From Bacteroidota bacterium (lineage in GTDB: Bacteria > Bacteroidota > Bacteroidia > B-17B0 > Aurantibacillaceae), in assembly GCA_021323535.1 (NCBI GenBank), contig JAJONO010000032.1, forward strand, positions 29,639 to 93,638: a DNA stretch of 64,000 bases, read 5' to 3'. Shown here one piece after another: positions 1-7,827 of the stretch. The notes under the pieces are model-generated. The model saw only the letters and a list, made by a program, of their open reading frames with translations. It did not search any database and had not been told where the DNA came from. Both the position numbers and the translations under genes were made by a program. The first letter of the stretch is position 1, and every line of letters starts with the position of its first letter.

Positions 1-772
1 CGTTGAAGGTTTTTCCAACACGGGAAAAAACAAAACCCTGAATGGTATTTGCTCTTACTTTATTTAATTTAAGGAGACGAAGTTGTATGTAAAATAATTC
101 TTCAAATTTTAAACGAAGAGATGCGTCTTTTAATTGTTTTGCATTGGTCGGAAAATGAATTTGCTTTAAAGCATCGTATTTTGAAACGAGCTGATGATCG
201 GAAAGAACTTCATTGCTTAAATTTTCTTCAATATGTTGTGGCTGTAATTGCTGAGTGAGTACCCGCATCATTCTACGGATGCCTTCACTGTCGAGTCCTC
301 TGAACTTTAATTTTTCGGTAGAACTGTAAACCGCCTGGAAGGCCGACTGCTGATCAATAAATGCTGCAGTAGCGCTTTCAATTTCGGGATGAGCAATATT
401 TACCTTACCATTAAAAAAAGTAGGTTTTCCGAATACAACATACTTCGTTTCTGTTTTTAGTTTGTCGGCCATCCATTGATAACCTTTAAACCATACCAGT
501 TCAATTTTTCCCGTATTGTCTCTGAAAACAGCAACCAGTCTTTTACCTTTTTTTTGCCCCACAATTTCCATTCGTTCTATTACGCCTTTGAGTTGAATGA
601 AAGGAATGTCTTCCTCAATCTCGTTGATGTTGTGAAATTTAGTTCTGTCAACATAGCGGAAAGGATAATGCGTCAGGAGGTCACGGTAAGTAAAAATACG
701 AAGCTCTTTTTTAAGAACCTCGGCGCGTTGCGGACCAATTCCTTTGAGGTATTCGATAGGTGTATCGAGCAT
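1..772 (-). CDS. recG: ATP-dependent DNA helicase RecG, N-terminal part (runs off the window)
   Basis: The first 257 codons read MLDTPIEYLKGIGPQRAE onward, the typical start of RecG, the helicase that reverses stalled forks and processes Holliday junctions. The visible part covers the N-terminal helical region (GIGPQRAEVLKKELRIFTYR, about residues 11-30) and the OB-fold wedge domain (about 60-150) that grips branched DNA. The helicase motor domains lie beyond base 1. The ATG at 772 is chosen because family homology begins there. The gene diverges from the barrel gene at 910. Identity comes from the conserved N-terminal pattern; no Walker motif is visible, so certainty is good but not absolute. 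Confidence 0.88.
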   Translation of the reverse strand, partial: MLDTPIEYLKGIGPQRAEVLKKELRIFTYRDLLTHYPFRYVDRTKFHNINEIEEDIPFIQLKGVIERMEIVGQKKGKRLVAVFRDNTGKIELVWFKGYQWMADKLKTETKYVVFGKPTFFNGKVNIAHPEIESATAAFIDQQSAFQAVYSSTEKLKFRGLDSEGIRRMMRVLTQQLQPQHIEENLSNEVLSDHQLVSKYDALKQIHFPTNAKQLKDASLRLKFEELFYIQLRLLKLNKVRANTIQGFVFSRVGKTFN

Positions 773-909
773 TGTAAGCCGGAAAGTGACAATAAGTTTG
801 TAACGAAAATTATAGTCTACTTCACGGTTAAAATTAATACATCCATGCTGTTGAAACAATTCGCAATCTTAACAAGATGTTTGGAGTTATAAACTTAAAT
901 TTGCTTTGA

Positions 910-1617
910 GTGAAAAAACTGGCGGGCATAATCATTTTTGTTCTTTCTGCTTTCATGTCTGAAGCGCAGTGGCACGATACGCTTCACGAAGTGTTCAAAT
1001 ACAAATCGAGCATAGATGCCCGGCTCGAATCGCGTTACAGTTTTATCAATAACGAAATTGTTAGTGTTACAGGAGTGCGGCTGGGTGTAGCTTTCCAGCG
1101 TAAACTGAGAATAGGGGGTGGCATCAGTTGGTTGAAGTCTGATTATAAAATAACATTTTACCCGATCAATATTTTTGGGAGAAAAGATACTGTTCAACGT
1201 TATCTTAAGTTTGCTTACCTGTGTTTTTACCTCGATTTTGTTTTTTATAAAACCAAACGCTGGCAGTTAAGTGTACCTATTCAAATGGGGCTTGGTTCCT
1301 TATGGTTCCAGAGAAAAACAGCCTATAATATATTTGGAGCTGACCGTAAATATTTTCTGGCCCTGTATGAACCGGGAATTACCGCGCAATTCAAAGTGTT
1401 TAAATGGATAGGATTAGGAGCCGATGTAGCTTACCGTTTCTCGGCGAAAGACAATGTGAAAATAAGACAGGATCTGGATATTGATCATACCAAATACAAA
1501 GTGCTGGCATGGTCGCCCACTTACAGTTTTAAATTGCTAATCTGGTTTGATCAGTTGTATTACCAGGTGTTTCCTAACTCGAAAATTACCAAGCGGTTTG
1601 GACCCGCAGTTTGGTAG
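910..1617 (+). CDS. Secreted outer-membrane beta-barrel-like protein, unknown function
   Basis: A 235-residue protein with a clear signal peptide (MKKLAGIIIFVLSAFMSEAQ, cut near residue 20). Alternating hydrophobic and aromatic strands follow, with glycine-rich turns (VRLGVAFQRKLRIGGGISW), as in small outer-membrane barrels. GTG at 910 is the start: the only in-frame upstream candidate (TTG at 901) is followed directly by a stop, and the signal peptide begins at this GTG. The rich tyrosine/phenylalanine content and the C-terminal half (YSFKLLIWFDQLYYQVF) fit a membrane barrel. I do not recognise a named family. It diverges from recG and faces the gene ending at 1628. Confidence 0.7.
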   Translation: MKKLAGIIIFVLSAFMSEAQWHDTLHEVFKYKSSIDARLESRYSFINNEIVSVTGVRLGVAFQRKLRIGGGISWLKSDYKITFYPINIFGRKDTVQRYLKFAYLCFYLDFVFYKTKRWQLSVPIQMGLGSLWFQRKTAYNIFGADRKYFLALYEPGITAQFKVFKWIGLGADVAYRFSAKDNVKIRQDLDIDHTKYKVLAWSPTYSFKLLIWFDQLYYQVFPNSKITKRFGPAVW

Positions 1618-1627
1618 AAGAATCTTT

Positions 1628-1972
1628 CTAGGAAATCTTAACCGCTTCGTAAATTTTGAATTCTCCGGCAGAACCTAAGTATTCAGCATCCACATCAACA
1701 AGCCCCACTTTTTTAATCTGGTCCTTGCTTAATGGTTTATTAAGATACCAACGGTCGTCCTGAACTTTAAGATCAATATCTTTATCCAAAAGAACCTGGT
1801 TAAGTTGTTTTTGAGTTAAAAAAAGTACTCCTTCTTCTTCATCTTCACTTTCAGCATTTAAGATGGTTCCCACTAATTTTAATTTAGGAACTTCAGGCTT
1901 GTATTTAAATTCCAACCCTTCTTCTGAGTTGATTTCAACGTATTTTATGCCTGTTATGTGAATTTCTGCCAT
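1628..1972 (-). CDS. Small acidic cytoplasmic protein, unknown
   Basis: A 114-residue protein starting MAEIHITGIKYVEINSEEGL. The frame is open further upstream, but the ATG at 1972 is the likelier start because the extra residues (MFLVNLHKILI) read like untranslated leader. There is no signal peptide or membrane segment. An acidic stretch (NAESEDEEEGV) interrupts a mixed alpha/beta pattern. On the minus strand TAAACTTG, one base off the Bacteroidota -7 box, lies at 1988-1995, giving a very short leader. I cannot assign a function; codon use looks ordinary. Confidence 0.6.
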   Translation of the reverse strand: MAEIHITGIKYVEINSEEGLEFKYKPEVPKLKLVGTILNAESEDEEEGVLFLTQKQLNQVLLDKDIDLKVQDDRWYLNKPLSKDQIKKVGLVDVDAEYLGSAGEFKIYEAVKIS

Positions 1973-2070
1973 AATCAAAATTTTGTGCAAGTTTACTAAA
2001 AACACAGCTTTTTAGCAATTAAATGTTGTAAAACTTGGTCAATTTGTTAATTTCTTTAGTCAAAAAAAAG

Positions 2071-3372
2071 TTAATGTAGAACCATAAATTTGCGGGTCAC
2101 CGAGCCTTCTACCCCTTCAATTTTAACAAAATAGAAGCCTTCTGCCATTGTTGAAGTGTTCACATTTAAGCGGCCCGTAATTGCTTTTTCGTTAAGGATG
2201 ACGCGTCCGTCAGCTGTTAGCACCGATATGGTTAAATCACCGGTTTTTGCCCTGCATTCTATACGGAGTTCGTTATTGGCCGGAACAGGATAAAGGGTTA
2301 CGTTTTCGTTAAGGAAAGAGTTCTTTTCGAGCCCCACAACCGACGCACAAGCCGCAGTACTGGTTTTAACAGCAATACGGGCTGCATCGGTATTAAGGAA
2401 TGAGTACATTCTGGCTTTCTGGCCTTTGGTGAACATGGTCATACAGGCATCGCTGCTGTAGTCCATGTAATTTTCAACCATGTCAGGTGCGTCTAGTCCG
2501 CCCCAATAGGCTACTTCAAGGGAGCAGGTGTTTTTGGTGATATTGCAATCTGTCGACGATTTTGGACCCGCATTAGGGGTGTCATCTACAAAGTCGGTGC
2601 TGTCACAGTAAACAGTTTGCGGGTTTGAACCGTTATCGTCATCGGCCCAGATGTGGCGCATACCCAGCCAATGGCCCACTTCGTGAACAGTGGTTCTTCC
2701 CAGAAAACTTGGTTTAGCGTATTTTCCAATATAGTCCCATTGGATCACAACACCATCCAGTGCCGGATCGCCTCCCGGAAATGTAGCATAGCCCAGAACA
2801 GCTGTAATGCTGAAAATGCTCATATCGCCCACCCAAATGTTAAGGTAGCTTGTATTGGCCCAGGCAGTATCGCCGCCTTTGCTTGGTTTTTTCATGTTGT
2901 CGAATCCGAAAAGCGGATCAAACTGCGCATTTGAAGGAGCCGATTTGCGTACAATTCCAGTAGTAGGATTTCCATCAGGATCGGTTGATGCCAGGCAGAA
3001 TTCAATTTCAATGTCGGCACCAAGTGTATCAAATACAGGGCGCGTGTTGCTGTAGTTGGCGTTTTGTTTTCTGAAACATTCGTTCAATACATTTATCTGC
3101 GAAAGCAGAAGTGAGTCGTGAATATTTTGAGTTGCATTCTTATACACTACATGAAACACAACCGGAATTTTTATAATAGCGTTTTTATTTTGCAGCGAAG
3201 CTTTATTTACCGGATTGCTCAGCCATTGGCGGGCTTTGGTTTCGGCTATAGCATATGTTTGTTTTACGGAAGCATCGTTAAGATGTTTGTAATACGCAGG
3301 CATGGTAGCGCACTGTTCCTGTGAAAAAGCGAATCCGCTTAAAAATAAAAAGGCAAATAAAAATTTATTCAT
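2071..3372 (-). CDS. Secreted M43 (pappalysin/cytophagalysin-type) zinc metalloprotease with T9SS sorting domain
   Basis: A 433-residue secreted endopeptidase of MEROPS family M43. A signal peptide ends near residue 18 (FLSGFAFSQ). The zinc site is HEVGHWLGMRH, with H230, E231, H234 and H240, and the Met-turn NYMDYSSD lies near 301-308, as expected for metzincins. The region 120-215 carries the usual M43 sequence (IEIEFCLASTDPDGNPTTGI). The last 80 residues (LYPVPANNELRIECRA to KFMVLH) form a type A sorting domain that sends proteins through the type IX secretion system, so the enzyme is probably released or surface attached. It sits alone behind its own promoter. Confidence 0.92.
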   Translation of the reverse strand: MNKFLFAFLFLSGFAFSQEQCATMPAYYKHLNDASVKQTYAIAETKARQWLSNPVNKASLQNKNAIIKIPVVFHVVYKNATQNIHDSLLLSQINVLNECFRKQNANYSNTRPVFDTLGADIEIEFCLASTDPDGNPTTGIVRKSAPSNAQFDPLFGFDNMKKPSKGGDTAWANTSYLNIWVGDMSIFSITAVLGYATFPGGDPALDGVVIQWDYIGKYAKPSFLGRTTVHEVGHWLGMRHIWADDDNGSNPQTVYCDSTDFVDDTPNAGPKSSTDCNITKNTCSLEVAYWGGLDAPDMVENYMDYSSDACMTMFTKGQKARMYSFLNTDAARIAVKTSTAACASVVGLEKNSFLNENVTLYPVPANNELRIECRAKTGDLTISVLTADGRVILNEKAITGRLNVNTSTMAEGFYFVKIEGVEGSVTRKFMVLH

Positions 3373-3391
3373 GGGTTAAATTATGTGACAC

Positions 3392-3423
3392 TAAAAATAT
3401 GTGTTTAGAAATTCAGTCACAAA
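3392..3423 (-). promoter_or_regulatory. Promoter for the M43 protease gene
   Basis: On the minus strand TTTG (3423-3420), a 20-base spacer and TATTTTTA (3399-3392) match the Bacteroidota sigma factor consensus of TTTG / TAnnTTTG. The leader to the ATG would be about 15-20 bases. Confidence 0.55.
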
Positions 3424-3588
3424 GTTTTATGATAAACGGTCGAAAAAAGATGTCGTCAAAAATCAGATGTGATGAAGAATTGAATTCCTATTGGCAATGA
3501 TCCACCCATCCGTGTTGCAACTTCGAGTGCTGGTACAGGGTAACGAAGCACCCGAATTTAAGGCATGGGATGTAGTATAAAGGCCCAA

Positions 3589-3605
3589 GAGTCCCGAAGG
3601 GACTC
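3589..3605. repeat. REP-like palindrome, GAGTCCC type
   Basis: Perfect 7-bp stem GAGTCCC/GGGACTC around GAA. It is identical to the copy at 4592-4608 and is the outermost left member of the repeat cluster around the RAYT gene. Confidence 0.85.
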
Positions 3606-3639
3606 AATAGTATTAAACTATGATAAACCGAGCAGCCTC

Positions 3640-3660
3640 AGCCCCGAAGGGGGGTGAATA
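3640..3660 (+). repeat. REP-like palindrome with GTGAATA tail
   Basis: AGCCCC-GAA-GGGG stem followed by GGTGAATA. It abuts the last base of the RAYT stop codon (3661). The same sequence in opposite orientation lies on the other side of the RAYT gene at 4173-4192, so the two form an inverted pair. Confidence 0.85.
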
Positions 3661-4107
3661 TCAGAATAAGTACTTTTCATCGAACACAACTTCATGCTCC
3701 GTCAACATCTCAATGTATTCCTGATGAAAATCTTTTTTCGCGTGATGTTGTTTTTGATTTTGAATATAGTTTATAAGGACCTTTTTATCCCGGGGAGCGT
3801 AAGAAAAAGCTCCGTAACCTTCCTGCCATCCATGAAAATTTGGAAAGAGTTTATTCCGTTTTATAAAATCTGTGGATGACATTTTTATATCTCTCACAAG
3901 TTCAGAAACTGAAATAGTATGATGCACATGTGTTAGGATATGAATGTGATCTTCAATTCCGCCGATTTGATGCACGTGACACTTTTTATTCATTAATGTT
4001 CCGGCTATATATTTATAAAGTAAATCCTGATTATTTTCTGTAAGTGTTTTTTCACGGTATTTTGTGCCAAAGACAATGTGAAAGATGATTTGTGTATAAG
4101 TACTCAT
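3661..4107 (-). CDS. REP-associated tyrosine transposase (RAYT, IS200-like Y1 domain)
   Basis: A 148-residue single-domain Y1 (HUH) nuclease. It starts MSTYTQIIFHIVFGTKYR, the usual opening of the family. The HUH pair is DHIHIL (H54, H56) and the likely nucleophile is Y114 in YIQNQKQHH. Such enzymes nick single-stranded DNA at REP hairpins and are thought to spread REP elements rather than transpose themselves. The gene is flanked by REP-like palindromes on both sides, three of them ending in or beginning with the GTGAATA tail, which is the hallmark of a RAYT locus rather than a free IS200 element. No accessory TnpB gene is present. Confidence 0.9.
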   Translation of the reverse strand: MSTYTQIIFHIVFGTKYREKTLTENNQDLLYKYIAGTLMNKKCHVHQIGGIEDHIHILTHVHHTISVSELVRDIKMSSTDFIKRNKLFPNFHGWQEGYGAFSYAPRDKKVLINYIQNQKQHHAKKDFHQEYIEMLTEHEVVFDEKYLF

Positions 4108-4172
4108 TTTTGTTTTTTCAAAAGTAATTTATCTTATAAAGATGTGATGGTCCGTTTAACGAAGTATATTTT

Positions 4173-4192
4173 TATTCACCCCCTTCGGGGCT
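4173..4192 (-). repeat. REP-like palindrome with GTGAATA tail, opposite orientation
   Basis: TATTCACCCCCTTCGGGGCT, the reverse complement of the 3640-3660 copy apart from one missing C. It lies just upstream of the RAYT start. Confidence 0.85.
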
Positions 4193-4225
4193 GGACCATT
4201 TTCGAGTTACTTGGTTAATAATATT

Positions 4226-4242
4226 TAGCCCCTTCAGGGCTA
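4226..4242. repeat. REP-like palindrome, TAGCCCC type
   Basis: TAGCCC-CTTCA-GGGCTA, a degenerate member of the same cluster lacking the GTGAATA tail. Confidence 0.7.
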
Positions 4243-4272
4243 TGCCATCCTACCTGTCTTCGTAATAATATT

Positions 4273-4289
4273 GAGTCCTTTCAGGACTC
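4273..4289. repeat. REP-like palindrome, GAGTCC type
   Basis: GAGTCCTTTCAGGACTC. This is a diverged version of the GAGTCCCGAAGGGACTC unit with compensatory changes that keep the stem paired, which suggests the hairpin itself is under selection. Confidence 0.75.
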
Positions 4290-4368
4290 TGCCTTAACAT
4301 GTTATAACATGATAGATTTGCCTGATGACGGCCTTTTCCGTAACTTCATAATACAAAATTAATCAATC

Positions 4369-4584
4369 ATGAGCTCAGCATTTGTAAAAGAAGGTGAAGA
4401 AATGTGGTTGCGGGATATAGCTCCAACCCTGGATGCTTTGATCAATTATCTTAGTCGAGAAAACGGTATTCGTATCACTGAAAAGAAAAATTATTACAGC
4501 GAGGAACATAAAACCGAAGTTCATAAAATGAGCGATGGTTTTGAGTATGTGATCCGTGAAAATAAATGGGTTGAACTTGAGTAG
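4369..4584 (+). CDS. Small protein of unknown function inside the REP cluster
   Basis: A 71-residue acidic protein starting MSSAFVKEGEEMWLRDIAPT. It has no signal peptide or membrane segment. The pattern WLRDIAPTLDALINYLSREN looks like an amphipathic helix, and the C-terminal half (DGFEYVIRENKWVEL) looks like beta strands. It is enclosed by REP palindromes at 4273-4289 and 4592-4608 and lies next to the RAYT gene, so it may have moved with the repeats or simply be a host gene around which REPs collected. Function unknown; the coding call rests on normal composition and a clean ATG. Confidence 0.6.
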   Translation: MSSAFVKEGEEMWLRDIAPTLDALINYLSRENGIRITEKKNYYSEEHKTEVHKMSDGFEYVIRENKWVELE

Positions 4585-4591
4585 GCTATTT

Positions 4592-4608
4592 GAGTCCCGA
4601 AGGGACTC
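4592..4608. repeat. REP-like palindrome, GAGTCCC type
   Basis: GAGTCCCGAAGGGACTC, identical to 3589-3605, and like that copy followed by a tailed AGCCCC unit about 35 bases later. Confidence 0.85.
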
Positions 4609-4643
4609 AATATTAACAAGTGCAAGTATATCAAACACATCTT

Positions 4644-4663
4644 AGCCCCCGAGGGGGTGAATA
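4644..4663 (+). repeat. REP-like palindrome with GTGAATA tail
   Basis: AGCCCCCGAGGGGGTGAATA. With 4592-4608 it repeats the two-part order seen at 3589-3660 (GAGTCCC unit, then tailed AGCCCC unit), so the composite pair, and not the single palindrome, looks like the repeating module. Confidence 0.8.
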
Positions 4664-4699
4664 AAATGTTGTTATTCTTCAACTTTTGAATCAGTTGTT

Positions 4700-5710
4700 T
4701 TACTCCGCTGCGTTCAGTGAAAAGGTAAAGCAGGTTCCTTCGCCAACTTCACTTTCTACCTTAATGGATTTGTTGTGCGCGTCGATGATGTGTTTTACGA
4801 TGGCGAGTCCAAGCCCGGTTCCACCTTGTTCGCGGCTGCGGCCTTTATCTATGCGATAAAAACGTTCGAACACACGTGGAAGATGTTTAGCCTCGATACC
4901 ATTGCCGTTATCTCTTACCTCAACAATAACATCGTTGTTTAAGAATGATAAGGTAATGCAGGTTGTTCCATTATCTTTTCCGTATTTAATACTATTGGTG
5001 ATAAGGTTAACTAGCACCTGTCTTATTCTGAATTTATCGGCGCGTACAAGAATAGGTTTTTCATACTTGCGAGTGAATTCAAGTTTAATATTTTTTTTGG
5101 CGGCGCTCAGTTCAAGCGAAGAATAAATATCGCGGCATAAGATTGCAATGTCGAATACATCCATGTCAAGGTGAAGATCACCTGTTTCGAGTTGAGTAAT
5201 AGTTTCAAGATCATCGATAATATTAATGAGGCGATCAATGCTTTTTTCGGCGCGTCTTAAATAATCTACATTGATGTTGGGGTCCTCAAGCCCGCCATTA
5301 AGCAAAGTATCTACATATCCCTGGATGTTGAACACAGGTGTTTTTAATTCGTGTGAAACATTGCCCAGGTATTCTTTACGGTAACTGTCGAGGTTCTCGA
5401 AATGCGATACTTCTTTTTCGCGTGACTCAATAAGAAAGTCAACGCGGTTTTCGAGTTGAGCGATACTATCTACTTCTTCGAGCTGGTTGTGTTTCTGCGG
5501 AATTTCTTTATCAAGAAAACGTTTCCTGATCTTTTCAGCGAGAGCGTCAACACTTTTCGCGATATCTACATAATAAAAATAATAAAGTGTAGCAAAGGAG
5601 CAGATGAAGCAGATGAAAACTGAAATGATGAGGAAGGAAACATCAATATTAAAATTTCCGATTCTGTAAATAAGCAGGAAACAGGTGGCACAGATAAGGG
5701 TGCTTACCAA
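4700..5710 (-). CDS. Sensor histidine kinase, PhoR-like, orphan
   Basis: A 336-residue membrane kinase. Two membrane segments (about 2-16 and 24-46) are followed by a short cytoplasmic linker, a HisKA dimerisation domain with phospho-acceptor H120 (GNVSHELKTPVFNIQGYVD) and a HATPase domain: N box LVNLITNSIKYG (233-244), G1 DNGNG (267-271), G2 GGTGLGLA (296-303). It has almost no periplasmic sensor domain, so it may sense membrane state or a partner. No response regulator is adjacent, so the partner is elsewhere or outside the window. The frame opens after a TAG at 5759-5761 and contains no ATG before the first membrane segment; TTG at 5710 is the best start, CTG at 5755 an alternative. Confidence 0.88.
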   Translation of the reverse strand: MVSTLICATCFLLIYRIGNFNIDVSFLIISVFICFICSFATLYYFYYVDIAKSVDALAEKIRKRFLDKEIPQKHNQLEEVDSIAQLENRVDFLIESREKEVSHFENLDSYRKEYLGNVSHELKTPVFNIQGYVDTLLNGGLEDPNINVDYLRRAEKSIDRLINIIDDLETITQLETGDLHLDMDVFDIAILCRDIYSSLELSAAKKNIKLEFTRKYEKPILVRADKFRIRQVLVNLITNSIKYGKDNGTTCITLSFLNNDVIVEVRDNGNGIEAKHLPRVFERFYRIDKGRSREQGGTGLGLAIVKHIIDAHNKSIKVESEVGEGTCFTFSLNAAE

Positions 5711-5761
5711 TCCTATTCGGAAGATCTTCGTGGATATTTTGGATTTGTTTTCCAGTACCTA

Positions 5762-5790
5762 CAAAAATAGAGAAATATTGATTCAACCAA
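5762..5790 (-). promoter_or_regulatory. Promoter for the histidine kinase gene
   Basis: On the minus strand TTG (5790-5788), an 18-base spacer and TATTTTTG (5769-5762), a perfect -7 box. It lies just past the atpC terminator, so the kinase gene is probably expressed separately from atpDC. Confidence 0.5.
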
Positions 5791-5793
5791 CGT

Positions 5794-5829
5794 TAAGAAA
5801 AAACCCCTCCACCGTAGGCGGAAGGGTTT
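5794..5829 (-). terminator. Rho-independent terminator of atpDC
   Basis: Minus-strand hairpin with a 13-bp stem (two G-T pairs) and a TAC loop at 5829-5801, followed by a run of T. It lies about 25 bases after the atpC stop. Confidence 0.85.
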
Positions 5830-5853
5830 CTTTCAAAATCTGATTAATTAATA

Positions 5854-6090
5854 TTACTCGGCAAGTACAATAACGTTGTTTTTCTGAACTTCAACAACAC
5901 CGCCTTTAATAGCAAATTCAATTTTGTTGTTGTTGTCTTCGATCAGCTCCACTTTTCCTTCTTTAAGGGTGGCGATCATAGCAGCGTGGTTATTTAAAAT
6001 ACCAAAGCTGCCTTCGCTTCCCGGGAAGATGGCCGATTTAACCGATCCTTCGAAAAGTTTTTTATCCGGAGTTATTATTTCTAATTTCAT
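5854..6090 (-). CDS. atpC: ATP synthase F1 epsilon subunit, short form
   Basis: A 78-residue epsilon subunit (MKLEIITPDKKLFEGSVKSA; PGSEGSFGILNNHAAMI), part of the central stalk of F1 that couples rotation to catalysis. It contains only the N-terminal beta-sandwich and ends at VIVLAE. The C-terminal helical hairpin that inhibits ATP hydrolysis in E. coli (full length about 139 residues) is absent, as is usual in Bacteroidota. It follows atpD after a 75-base gap filled by 7-bp repeats, and is followed by a terminator. Confidence 0.93.
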   Translation of the reverse strand: MKLEIITPDKKLFEGSVKSAIFPGSEGSFGILNNHAAMIATLKEGKVELIEDNNNKIEFAIKGGVVEVQKNNVIVLAE

Positions 6091-6165
6091 TAGAGTCTAT
6101 AGTTTATGGTATATAGTTTATAGTCAGGCGTCGATACTATCAACTATTGACTATTAACCATTGAC

Positions 6166-6167
<2 letters not shown>
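6091..6167. repeat. Heptad repeat array between atpD and atpC
   Basis: Eleven consecutive 7-base units: TAGAGTC, TATAGTT, TATGGTA, TATAGTT, TATAGTC, then AGGCGTC and GATACTA, then TCAACTA, TTGACTA, TTAACCA, TTGACTT. The phase never slips. The first half reads TATAGTY and the second half its reverse complement, so the array can fold on itself around the GC-rich centre. It starts right at the atpC start codon and overlaps the first bases of the atpD stop region. Confidence 0.8.
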
Positions 6168-7686
<1,519 letters not shown>

Positions 7687-7699
7687 TTAATTTCGGGTG

Positions 7700-7731
7700 C
7701 AAAGGTAGTGGTTTAATCGTAATTTTTAAAA
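7700..7731 (-). promoter_or_regulatory. Promoter for atpDC
   Basis: Minus-strand TTTT (7731-7728), a 20-base spacer and a perfect -7 box TACCTTTG (7707-7700), about 28 bases before the atpD ATG. Confidence 0.7.
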
Positions 7732-7803
7732 ATAATAGGGCTATTTATTAAGGTATTCTTAACAAAATCCAGAATTTTTTTCAGGATGGCACTAAAATTT
7801 TAG

Positions 7804-7811
7804 TATATTTG
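7804..7811 (+). promoter_or_regulatory. -7 promoter box for the glycine-rich T9SS protein
   Basis: TATATTTG, a perfect TAnnTTTG box 16 bases before the ATG at 7828. A T-rich run at about 7776-7781 may act as the -33 element. Confidence 0.5.
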
Positions 7812-7827
7812 AGAATCAACCCATTAA

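Noticed and set aside
476..892. Plus-strand frame of 138 codons
   Set aside because: Antisense shadow of recG; no signal or family pattern.
3661..4107. Autonomous IS200/IS605 element
   Set aside because: No tnpB and no classical IS ends; flanking REP palindromes with GTGAATA tails indicate a RAYT locus.
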